Source: Chrysomallon squamiferum (taxonomy: Eukaryota > Mollusca > Gastropoda > Neomphalida > Peltospiridae). From it: 64,000 nt of DNA. Where the stretch lies: NCBI GenBank assembly GCA_012295275.1, contig CM022665.1:11350476-11414475 (forward strand), written 5' to 3'. Under the pieces are notes generated by a model. The model did not search any database, had not been told where the DNA came from, and was given only the letters and a program-made list of their open reading frames with translations. The translations under genes were made by a program, and so were the position numbers. Positions 26,486-39,100 of this stretch are shown here, piece by piece (the stretch's first letter is position 1; the number at the start of each line of letters is the position of its first letter).

Positions 26486-26950
26486 ATGACAATATGTCAA
26501 CCACTGTTATAAAATGATTTAGTATTAATACATAAATCACTCCTACTGGTACATGTTATAAAACAAACATGTATTTCTACAACAATTCCATGTTAATTTT
26601 CTGTACATAATGTAATAAATGCTTTTGAACACATCTGCTTATGGAAAGCATTGATAAATTGTTTTTAAAAAAAAGAAAAAAAGTGATATGAAAAATTAAT
26701 TCAGTACTTTTTGCAGTATCTTCATACAAACACCTTAGGGCAAATGCATTAATATTTGGGGAGGAACTTATGTGTGTCATGAGAAACAAACCAAGTTCCT
26801 ATTACCAGCCCATTAACTGTGACGTTTATATACTGGCACATATTTTGAAATGAAAACATTTACTACTGTCAAGGATAGTTTACCTGACAGTGTTGACACT
26901 TTTATGAGTAGTAACTACAATAAAAACTGATGTACATATTTAGCATGGAA

Positions 26951-29704
26951 TCAAACACGATTTCTCTCCTTCTGAAGTCTACTGCTGTAAGTCCGTGATA
27001 CTAAATTCCATGAATCCATGTATCTATCCATGCACATAGCTATGCATTTCTGTAAAGATAAAATGAATTACATGGCCATTAATTTTACAACACTGGAAAA
27101 AGTATCAACTAACAAACATTTAATATAATTTATTTAAAGCATCTGATACATGTATACATTACAAACTAATAAAAGTCATTAACTTGTCAGGTTTTTGTGG
27201 AACTAAGATGATGATTATTCTATAGATATATAAATTGTTTTGTTTTTTTAAATTAGGAATATTCAAATGTGCTTTCTCACATACAGAAATATGCTTATTT
27301 TTAATCTAGTTACCTGTTCAGAATTGTCTAAAGATGTTCCTGGTTTATGGATGCATTTCTTGAAACATTTTTCTGACATTTTCTGCAATGACAAGTGACA
27401 TTATTAACTTTTATTTATTTCTCTTTTTTTTAAATTTGTTATCTGAAATGTTTGGCAGTGAAGTATTTCAAACTCAAAGTATGCAATTTTTCAGGTTTTG
27501 ATGTATATGTTTATATATAACACAAGAAACGGATCCATGAAATTCATTTATATTTCATATACAGCTAATACAGTTCGCTGCCAGGGCTTATTTACGTATA
27601 TTCTTTTTCTTCTCATAACTTTGTTCATAAAACAGCGTTTTTACTGATTTTGAATGACCAGTCAGGCCATTCACAGCAACATTTTGCCTTGCCTGTACAA
27701 CATTTGTATGGCCTCTCCTGAATTTTGCTATTATTTTTTTTTTTAACTTAGAGTGCACTTTAAAAACATGTTATTATTATATCATAAAAACTATAATAAC
27801 ACAAAAGAAGGAAACAGAACTTATTTTAGTTTTATTAAAAGCTCTAATCATTAAATTATTATTATGTCAAGGGACCCACCCAATCAAACATCTGGAATGT
27901 TTTACCAAGCCTCAAGTCTTGGAATGAATAAAGAGTTTTTTATAACCAAAATGATGTTTGCAACCATTTACAATGTCTACCATTACTGGCATGCAACATG
28001 TTTGTTGGATGTAGGCTAATGTTAAAAGACAATACAACTCTTTTCAGTTAATTTGAACTGTCCACAATACTCACACGAGCATAAGCAATGATACCTTTTG
28101 TTGACATTGTTTGCACACTGATGATTTGGTGTTTGGTATGCCAGACTCCATAAGAAATTAAAATGTTTTAACACAAAGTAATTTTGGAAAATCTCAGGGG
28201 CCTATGACAGACACAAATATCGCAAATATCTTTAGATTGTCCTATAGTTGTGCAGATATAAACAGAAAAAAGTGGAAAACAATGAATAAAAAAAATCTTG
28301 GTCTTTTACAAACCATAGTTTACTTGCATTTTACTTGTATAACACAATACATGGAAATTCTCAGTTGCCAGGCAGGCTACATGGTAAAGTTTTGACTCAC
28401 CATAACATGCATAACCTGTATTTTAAACTATCCGAAACTTTTAACATCACTGTCTCTGCAGCTCAAAAAAAGATTTGGACTTAAAAACCTTTCAGATGAG
28501 GGACCTGTAACCTGTGTTTGTAAAGCATATTTCACACGTCACTGGATTAGTCTTTTAGTGTAACAATTAAGCCATTTTACACAATTCAGGCTCTTTCCAA
28601 CATTGCATGTGAAAAGCTTGTGTATGCATTTCTCTGTATATGGAAAAGTTCATAAATAAATTATTACCTGCTCTTTTTAACATGGAGTGGTCATAATCAT
28701 AGCTTCTTTCCTCTTTATAAATTATACAAGAAAATTCATAATGGTAAGTATTAGATTTAACATTATCATGTGTTCAGATTATCATTATGATTATGTATGA
28801 TGCACATTCACTGTTTAGGAATAATACTGCTTTAACACAATATAACATCACTGGGCGTTCACTAAAAATGTGTGTCCATGCAGCATGTGAGAAGCAATTA
28901 AATGGTGTTTATTACTTTATATAATTTATACTTTCTTGAACAAGATCTTGGTATTCCTGAAAGAAAACCAATTAATTTATCATAAATCATGATAGTTTTG
29001 CCAATGCAAGTCTGATCATTTAAAAAATATTAGTATCTGACCAAAGGACACTTTTTGTGTAAACATTATAGATACTAGTAAACATTATTCCAGCTCACTG
29101 CCTTTTAAACTTATTTTAATCATGTGTAAAAGTATTTTTCCAAGGCATTAATGATTAATGATTAGATTTAGAATAGAACATAACTGTTTGCTGCTGTTTT
29201 CGTCTTTTTGTTAAAAATAAATTATTTGAAACATCTTTTTGTTAAAAATAAATGATTTGAAACATATTTGTGTTAATTCTACTGGTCAGTATCAACAGAG
29301 ATGATAAGTGGAAATGATCAAACTCCAAGTATATCATTTCTTTATCAGTCACTGAGTCAGTCGTTTTATTAATATTATTCTTAATGTTCCATCATCATTG
29401 TGCAATCGTGATGCATAAAGCTTAAGATAATCATGACAGTGACACTACTGCCACGGCAGCGATATCATTTCCCATAGCGTAATGCAAAGCCCAAATAATA
29501 AATATATTCAGATCACGTATACTGAACCAACTAAGCTGTCACGCATCTGAGTTTCAAGAACTAGCGGCAGTGTGATGCAACATCATATACCTGTAACAAT
29601 TCCTGTGCGTTGGCTAGGGCAATTTGTTGCTTAACTTGTTCCATCAGCTGCTCTCTGTTAGCGGCATCAAGTTTACCACCGGGTGGTGGCGCAGAGAAAT
29701 CCAT
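26951..29704 (-). CDS. TIMM13: Mitochondrial import inner membrane translocase subunit Tim13
   Basis: Three minus-strand exons: 29591-29704 (starts ATG, 38 codons), 27314-27382 (23 codons) and 26951-27049 (32 codons plus TGA). All junctions are phase 0 with GT-AG sites; total 93 aa, against 95 in humans. The N-terminus is proline/glycine-rich ([13 protein letters not shown]). It is followed by [18 protein letters not shown] and the twin CX3C motif of small Tims: CFKKC in exon 2 and CIAMC in exon 3. The C-terminal helix has [13 protein letters not shown]. Small Tims form hexamers (Tim13 with Tim8) in the mitochondrial intermembrane space and escort hydrophobic precursors to TIM22 or SAM. There is no presequence, as expected for the MIA40 import route. 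Individual exons are too short to be seen as long open frames, so the gene is easily missed. Confidence 0.96.
29204..29265. repeat. Tandem duplication, 31-bp unit, in TIMM13 intron 1
   Basis: Two adjacent units (29204-29234 and 29235-29265) differ at a single position. Each reads CTTTTTGTTAAAAATAAA, then TTGAAACAT. Confidence 0.9.
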
Positions 29705-29765
29705 TTTGATAGTCAGTAGTGGCCAAATTTAACCTTCAGACAGGCTACTATTTCATTGACACTTC

Positions 29766-29801
29766 CACGTGCGGAGGGGGCGCTAAAATATGAACTTCCG
29801 G
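29766..29801 (-). promoter_or_regulatory. Probable TIMM13 promoter (E-box and ETS site)
   Basis: CACGTG at 29766-29771 and ACTTCCGG (an ETS/GABP site) at 29794-29801 lie 62-97 bp upstream of the TIMM13 ATG. They sit in a short, relatively GC-rich island (GCGGAGGGGGCGC). ETS sites are common in promoters of nuclear-encoded mitochondrial genes. The 5' UTR end is not defined. Confidence 0.5.
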
Positions 29802-32800
29802 AATTCTGAAAACGAATGAAAAATAAAACTGTGTAATAAAACGAATTGGAAATCGATTTACTGACGCTTCATATTATTTCTTAGGTGATAAATGGTCTGT
29901 CCCTCGACTGTAATAACAACATAAAATAACTTCCAGTGTTTGAATTAAAAAGGGATTATTTACAGATCGCAAAAAGCAACTATTGTTAAGATTTGTATCA
30001 TATTTCGGTATCTAGTAGGAGTAATTGACATACAAGAAAATAATTTCAATAAATATACATGAACTTCGATGAAGTTTGAAATCCCTCAACAGGTACGATT
30101 GATACGTTCCGGCAGTACATGTGGATTTAATAAATATTTATATTATTATTAAATAAAGATTTATTTATTTTTATTATTGTTGTTGTTGCAAATTTATTTC
30201 TTAAACTATACATATACATATCTTCAACACTAAAAGATACAATCTTTGAAATAAAAATGTTTTTAAACTGATTACTAATAAATTAATGTATTTTTATAAA
30301 TTACTTTAATGAATGGACATATGGAAAGGTAGAGATAGAAAGACAGACAAACAGGATAAATGTAATGATTGAAAGACAAGTATTTGAATGAGAAATGTAA
30401 TAAAATAGTAAAATGGTTATTATAAGTGACAATCAGTCTCAGTATTTTGAATGTATTGATTTTATTACTGACCAACTTGCTGACTGACAGGCGAATGAAC
30501 AAGAAACTCAAAAATAATCAACATTTGTTTATTGAACTTTTGTGTTGCAGTTACACTGTTGAACATATGTTTAAAAGTAACAGTCTTGTTGGTGTACGAA
30601 AAACATGTCACGACCAGTACATTTATAAATGTACTCAACATCACAATAACTATCACAAAACACAATATCTGAATCAGTAGACAGAATTGCATTAGTTTTT
30701 ACTTCATTTGTGCTAAGACATCACTGGATTTAACAGGGAAATAATAATAAATAAAACAGCAGAAAACATAAATTTGTAGCCAAAGTTATCCATTTATAAA
30801 ATGGTCACAATGACAAAAAACAAAATTACCCCCCCCAAAAAACCCCAATGCTATTCATTATAAAGCATCATATAATGTTAATATTGACAATGAACATTCA
30901 ACCATTAATTATTATTTTTACATCTATTTATATTTTAATAATGAAATAACTTGTAGTTGTTTTAGTTAAATGACAAGTGGTGAAACTTGTATTGGTTATT
31001 TTAGAATAAATAATATTAAATATCCTTTCAGCTAACCAGCTTCTCATTGTTCTGTCCCACTGTAATGTGAAAATGTATTTTAAAGCTATTTTATCCAGTG
31101 TCTTGTATGTATATATATTATTTATTATTACTTTTTGTTTTTTCTATTTGCATTATCACAAAGCATTCTCATTATATGAGAAATTGTAACTAAGCCTATA
31201 TTAAAATAATGAAAATTAATTGAATTATTGTTAGATATTAAAATTAGTCTCAGCTTCTTTTTTAATTTAAAAAAAACAAACAGTTCTAACCACTACAGTG
31301 TATTTGTAAAAAAAAAAAAAAAAAAATTCTCTATCACCTTTCAAGCTATTGCATTTATTATAGAAATCAGCCTAACTTGCCAGTGGAGCTATGTATATTA
31401 AAGCTAAACTGAAATAAAATTAATAAAACAAACAAAGCAGAATTACATTTAAACAGATTAAAAAACATTTCTTTGTGGAATGTAAACATTTCCACAACAT
31501 TTGAAATTTCTACACATTATATTTTATTAATTTTTCTGCATTTCACTTTAATGGATTTTAAAAAAATGTAATGTACTACATGTGTTTAAATATATTTTTA
31601 ACAATTCTATTCTGGAAAAAACATTATTAACTGACATAAAAAAAAGAAAAGAAACACTATGTACTTCCATACTTCCATACAATCTTGCCATAATGTGTTC
31701 TCTTATTTAGATCGGAAACTGTAATTGAAATTAGAGCACTAGTTTAAACCAAGTATTGTTACAAAGGTTAAAGGTAGTCCTATTTAAGTTTTAATTATTG
31801 CTCCTGTTATTGTCTAATAAACAGTAATTAGGCCTGTTATACAAATGATGGAAGAGATTTCAGCAAAAAAAACCTAAACAACAGCTTTATCTGTCTTTAA
31901 TTTGGTTTAAATAACTAAAACTTTCAATAAACTTAGAAACTGTATTATCTCTCAGAAAATGGCATTAGAAATACCAGTTAAACTTACAAAACATTTTTTA
32001 ATGTCAATAAAATTACATTATCCAGGCTTTTCATACATTTATTGTGAGTATTATTTGTTTTATACAGTTTATGTGAACTAGTCACAGGCAATGGGAAATC
32101 ACTGCAATCCCCCAAAATTCCATTCAAAACAGAATCACAAGAAGTGGAAACATTTTTTCAATATAAACAGTAACTATTATAATTCATTTTTCAACAAACA
32201 AAAAAAAAGAAGACATTTTTAAAAAGGTGATGTTAACATTTTTGAAACTAATTTATAATTAATAATAATAAATTCAGAATAAGCCCAGATGTGACTAGTG
32301 CAGAATTTAAAATGTATTATTTCTATGAGAGAATCGTAAGATTAATTATTACAGCAGTTTTTAAATCATGATTTCTTAATGACAAAATTACATTTTGGGT
32401 ACAGCAAAATATGTGTTTGCTAATGTTAGTATTATAAATAATAAGCAAAGTAAATACAGCATAATATGAATAGTTTATATTTTGTTATCATTATCTTTTT
32501 ATATTTGATAACCTTTGTACAGAATTTATCATGCGGATAAAGGTTTTTTTTTTACATGAATTTTTAACACTCCATACCAATACTATTTAAACCTTGTCTT
32601 TGAAACTTAACATAGTGATAAACTTTATTTAAAAAAAGAACTGAGACATCATTTTATTATTATCTGTGCTAAATTCACAGAGATGTGAATTATTACATAC
32701 AGCATTGATTGACATTGTTCTTGGATAATATGAATAAAAACCTAAATATATTTTCTATTATCTGAAGAACTCTGGGCACTCAAATTAAAACAGGTGTTTA

Positions 32801-33143
32801 AAATATCACAGGTTGTTTCCCAAAGCCCTACTTACATATTATCAAGGTAATTTGTCCTAATTGGAAACAACAATTCTAACAAAAAAATAAACAATAATAA
32901 AATAAATAAATAAATAATAAAATAAATTTAAAAAATTTAAAAATAATAAAAGGAGGAGGAGGAAAAAAACTGAAAAAGATAACAACCTTTATCAGCATGT
33001 GCTCAGCAATATTTTACAACTGGCTAAAACAGTCGCTGAAAGTGTTTTCTGTACATCATCACTTTAACAGTTGTTTTAACACAGCTATATGAAATAATGT
33101 ATTCTTGAAGACTGTTGTACTACACAAAAAAAAGACAACATCA
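29802..33143. other. Spacer between TIMM13 and WDTC1, including the WDTC1 3' UTR
   Basis: About 3.3 kb of AT-rich sequence with poly-A runs (for example 31309-31326) and short open frames on both strands that look like chance. The WDTC1 3' UTR should occupy the right part. Minus-strand AATAAA hexamers occur near 32623 and 32650, about 500 bp past the stop. No RNA gene was recognised. Confidence 0.5.
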
Positions 33144-36100
33144 TTACGTCTGGCGACAATTTACTGGGTTTTCAGACCTCTCCCCATCATCCTCATCTAC
33201 ATCCAGAAAACCTGTGATTCGATATCCCATATTCATCAACATGACCTCCAGAGGGTCAGCATTCATTCTCTTCTGATTGGCTGAGGCTGCATCATCTGAG
33301 TTGTCAATCTCACGCTCATTTTTGCTGCCATCCTATAATATTTTTATTACTGATTTCATACACATGTATAATATAAGATTCACACACACACACACACACA
33401 CAGAGATATGTGTGTGTGTGTGTGTGAAATAAAGTCTTTAATATATTAGTTTATTTTTAATTCATGGTTTTATTACCAAATATGTTTTTACACACACACT
33501 CATCCGTGTGTATTTTAAATAAAAATATATTTGGTGATAAAACCATGAATTAAAATAAATGAATAGATTATAAACATTATTAGTTCAAGAAGATAAAAAA
33601 AATATACACAGTTTTGATAATGTAATTTACACATGTACATCTAACAACATATAAAGTTTCAACATAGTTCATCCTTTGATGTTGGGCTCAAAATTATTTT
33701 CTATCATTTTGTGAAAATAGACTATAACAATGGTAAACAATAAGTAACATTTGATACAATATTTTGTAAATTTAAAACAAAATGAAACCAGCATATGCTC
33801 CTGAAAAATAATAATGAACTATTAATGAATCAGTATTAAAAAAAAAAAAAATTTCTTCTTTGACTTATCAAACTAAATGGATTTATATCTGTTCTAAACT
33901 CACCTCTGCTTTTGGACTCCACAATCGCACAACAGGATCTATACCACTAGTAGCTAAAAGGCAATAGCTAGGATGTGGCTGCAAACAGTTGACAATAGAG
34001 TCATCTCCCCTGAGAACACGAACTATGTTTGTTGTTTCTTTCTCCCATATGAAGAACGAACCATCATCAGATCCAGCAACAATGTACTGGCCATTGCTGA
34101 GTAAAATATCAGAGTAATAAATTTTAAACTTTGTGGACAAAATTTGTAAAGAAATGATTTTAAAGATTTTTCAAACATTTTGTGATGTCCATAATTTTTT
34201 TTTATCTATGATTACCTTCCAAAAAAGTTGGCTTCTTTGATATCGGTTGTTGTGTTGCAGTGACCACAGAAGCGGAATTCATAATCGTAAGCATCATTTC
34301 GCCAAATTTTCTCTTGTTCTGACAGAGCTGGTGCTCTTCGTTTGTTTGAAGTGTCATCACTTTTGGAAGCTCCACTTTTTTCTTCTATCATAATAAACAT
34401 TTAAAATTGTAATATACAAACAAAATCATTTCCTGCTTATGCTACCTCTGGAAATATAGGAAGAAAAAAATACAGACTTCAGCACATAAATATCATTTTT
34501 GTAAATATATTTTTTAAGTGTAAGCATTCATTAGCTGTAAATATATAAAACAGTTTTTAAAACATGTTTTAATATAAAGTTCTCGTCTTCCTCTCAGTTT
34601 ACTGAATGAAAATGTATTAAAAAGATGATGTAATATGTAAATATGAAGATATTTTCTCATTTCAAAAACAATCAACAGCAGTTGGGTTTTTTTTTTTAAC
34701 AAAAATACAAACCAAATTCGTAGATTACAAACCCAAATCTGTCCATGAGAAAATAGCAGCTTTGATATCTCTATCTAATGCTTCACAAGCTGCACTTTTG
34801 GCATAATCAGGAAACTTTGTCTTGAAATGCTGTAAGCAGTTGTGTGCTTCTTGTGGCCAGGCCAGCTCATAAAGGCATCTGGCTAAACGAAAATGGGCTT
34901 TCAGATGATTTCCATCAAGACGTAAGGCACTGTGGCAGTCTCTCAATGCAGCATACAAGTCACCATCCCTAGAACAAAATACATATCTTTTTATAAAATT
35001 TTGTCACGTGTGTTGTATTATTTTATTTCTTCGATCATCTTTTAACAAGCACAGAATGATATTTAATGAAACCCGATCCTCCAAACAAACAAACAAACAA
35101 GCAAAAAAAACAAAAAGAAAAATAATTTAGATTCATAAAAAGAATAAAAAGTTGACAAAAATTATTTCTTCTATTTCTTAAAAATGTTATTTTCATCTTC
35201 TCTTTGTTATTATTATTATTATTATACTTTGTAATTCAACATCAGTAGATAATTGTACAGAATGGAAAACCAAAGGAAAAAAAAAAAAGAAAATAGTTCT
35301 TCATGTAGTTATATAGCATTATCCTTCCTTACAGATTTAAACAGAACTTTGAACATACTTATATCAATAATTACTGACAGGAATAATTTAAAAAAAAAAA
35401 AAAAAAACAACCTTGGCATGTGTCAAAATACTGAATTTTATTATTTTAAAAAATAACAAAAACAGCACGCATTTGAAAATAAAAATATGATCGAGTTAAA
35501 AATATTTACCATTTTCTCTTCATGTAGGCTGCTGCTCGGTTGCCATATAATACAGCTGCATGTGTTGCCATTGCCAACGCTTTGTTGTACAACATTATAG
35601 CTTTGGTGTATTGTTCCTTTTCAAAGCACATATTTGCCCTCTTTTTCAATGATTCCACAAAATAACCAAGATGACGAGAATCTGGCTTGTAACTAGTAAA
35701 AGACATCAAACACAATAAGTAGGTTGGTAGGTAGATAGGTAGGTAGGTAGGAAGAGAGGAAGAAAAGTGAAAGTAAAGCAAAAGCAAAAGCAAAAGCAAA
35801 AGCAAAAGCAAAAGCAAAAGCAAAAGCAAAAGCAAAAGCAAAAGCAAAAGCAAAGCAAAGCAAATAAATGTAATGTACATCATAGTTACAAACGACACAA
35901 ATTCTAACTGGTAATACTCCATATGGACTCTAAAATTTTTATTTCACAACAGCTTAACAGAAACTGTATAATAATACGTAGGGAAAAGCACAGGCTGTCT
36001 GGCAGTACAAGTTCCTGCATATTTCCAAACACAAATTGAAATGAATTTTTAATTATTTTTTTTTCTTCTTCTCTGGAGTTTACAGGCTATTTGAAGATTC

Positions 36101-39100
36101 TTTTCGTTACTGTCATTAACATCTAAAACATCCATTAGATTTAACATCCACTAAACAAATACCGTTTTCCTGTCTTCTGTTTCTCATCCTCAACATCGCA
36201 GACTAGTACTGATGGAGTACTTGTTGAGGTGCTGGGAAGAACGGAGTGTTTGCTGACACCATTCGTTGTGCCATTTCGATGAATATTGAAACCATTTGTT
36301 GGTGGACACGTTGTTTCTGAAATAAAAGATATATAATTAATTTCAAAATCTTCAAAATATAATTATTAGTAGAATTGTAAATAGTTTGTTCCCTGTCAAT
36401 GTTCAGTTTTAAAACCCTACTGCTATATTTATAATGGCTTAATGCACAAAGATGTATTATGTTCACCAGTTTCTAATGTTTTTAATTTTAATAACTGTAA
36501 AACTATCTTTGCTCTCATTATCAGATTCAAAATATAATTGCTCTAATCAGTTATACTGGCTAATATTTTCTTCAGTTCAATTGAGAATATCATAACTCCA
36601 CACATCTCAGATTACATCATGTTTAATAATTATGTTTTTAATTATATTCCTTTCTGCCATGATTGATATTACTAATCCACTAAATTAATTTAACAGAATG
36701 TCATCACATGATTATACTATATATATCTACAGTGTCACTCAAAATTACATGCTTTCTCACAATCACTTTCTGAAGCTGCTTTTACATTTAACCAGTAGTA
36801 GAATATATATTAAGAAATTTGTTATGACAATATATAATTTTTCTTTAATTTTGTTATCCAGTCAGATTAATAAAATAAAGGTACATCTAATTATATTCAT
36901 ACAACCATGACCAAAAACATACACGCACAACAAAATATACTTCAACATAACAGCAATTTATAGTACTTCATTTATACATAACTTTTATCATTCAGTCTGA
37001 TACTATATCAGTGCATAGAGAATTCAGAGATTTCACCTTTTACTGGGACACTGGACTTGGCAAACTGAGTGGTGTCAAACTTGAGTGGACGTCTCTTCTT
37101 GTTAATGTCAAACAAATAGATCTGCTCACCACCAAGATTAACAAGTAACTCGTTACCATCGGGACTAAATGTCAGATATGTTGCTGCAAGAGTCCGGTAT
37201 TTTTTCTTGTAGTCTGACTGCTTCTGAGGCAGATGACCTGACAGAAAAAAAAACAAGAATGATTAACATAACGGGAGATTTTAAAGTATTTATTTATTTA
37301 TTTATTTACGGTATTCCTTTCCAACATGTACTGGAACTTACTAGTAAATATTATATATTTAGAAAACAAATCATAAAGTAAAGATCCCACAATTTCAGTT
37401 CAGTATTTTATATTTATAATTAAATAATAATCTTAATTCAGCAGTAAATATAACAACAACAACATATGTTTCAAAATTAAATAAATTAAAACAAATGAAC
37501 TCTTTCATATACCATAATTTTTATTATTTTATATTCCAATGATAAAAAATATAAAATATAATAATAATAATAATGATACTTAATTCTCAACACATTAATC
37601 CATACTTATGTGATCAAGAATACATGTCAATCATATATCAAAAAGATCTTCTAAAAGCAAAGCTTTTTTTCCCCTTCAGTATCCATATTTTTCAAAAGCA
37701 TAAAGCAAATATAAGAATGTTGTATATGACTACAACTATCACAAATAATGCCAAAATGAATTTAAAAAAAAAAGACCAATGGGTAAGGTTGTTCAATGTT
37801 TTAGCTACCGTACCTGCCACAAAAAATTCTGCACAGTCAGATGGTAAATCAAATTCATCAGGCGAGAATAATGTATTCATCAAATTGAGGTTTTCCCATG
37901 CAGTCCTGGCAAAGCAAAGTGGAAAACTAAGCAAGTAACATATGAAAAACAGCAGACTGATACACAGAAACAGTTTTCTGTTGTCATAATTCAAGCCCTT
38001 AAACTAGCAGCATTACGAAGCTCTGAACATTTGATTTAAAGATTTATTGAAATCTGCTGTCCTGATAGCAGTTGAACTCCTTATTAATTTGATTTCTGAT
38101 GACAAAAACATTATGGTTACTGAAGTGAAGCCAAAGATGTATAATAAAGAATTACTGAGCACTGATAAAACCAATCTAACATTTCTTATTTTCTTTTTTA
38201 TCCAAGTTATGACATTCATCAAAATAGAATTGCTAATTGAATATGAAATGTCTTGTTGATGTGATAAATACATACATATTTTTAAAATCAGGTAATGAAA
38301 CTTCATTTTAAAAATATTTATAATGCATTTTTGAAATATTATTTTACTGCATTCTGTTCAGTTAAGGCTTGAATTACTTCAACAATAAACTTGAACTGTT
38401 GCTTCAGTCAACTGGTAACAAAAACTCTGGCACCAATACCTGCCACAAAATAGCTAAGACATCCCTGCGGCAGACTGTAATCCTCGCCATCCACTGTCTC
38501 CAGGTGGGGATGTTCCCATGGAAATCTGAATCAGCAAAAAGTCTCAGTTGGCAATTACAGAGCCACGAGAAAATATTTTATTTAAAATTTTGAAAATTCT
38601 CCATCTAAAATGAAATTCCAAAATGATTTAGTGTGTATTTTATTGTTATAAAATCGGGCTGTCTGTATTAAAAGTGTAACGTTATTTGATTACTCACATA
38701 TTTTTTTTTATTTGTTACGAAGTCAAGCTGTTTGTGTTAAAATTGTAGTATTATTTAATTACTGGTGGTATTTCTCATTATAAAAATTCTTTATTTTTTT
38801 AACTCCTTGTGAATATTTCTTTACACTGAATTTTAAATGATTTAATTAGATTATTTTGTCTCAAGCATTCAAATAAAGAACACTAAAAAGAACATTTAAC
38901 AGATTCAGAATAGAAATTTGTAATAATAAAATGTGTCATTTTAAGATTAGAAATGTTATTCTTTATAAACAGAAACCAATCAATTAACAGAATTTACATC
39001 CACAATTATAGACTTCAGATTAAACGTGCTATTTCACATGGAGTGGTTGGCTTGGATTACAACTGACAGGTCTTATCTAACTTTTAAAACTGTTTGGCAG

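Larger units (their letters stand above)
25570..26950. other. Convergent 3' flanks of LTN1 and TIMM13
   Basis: No coding exon is visible. This 1.4 kb holds the 3' UTRs of the two convergent genes and short TATA and GT/CA-type tracts (about 25770-25825 and 26050-26080). Confidence 0.6.

Noticed and set aside
37573-37938. Plus-strand frame of 121 codons across WDTC1 exon B
   Set aside because: Antisense shadow; the minus-strand exon explains the coding signal.
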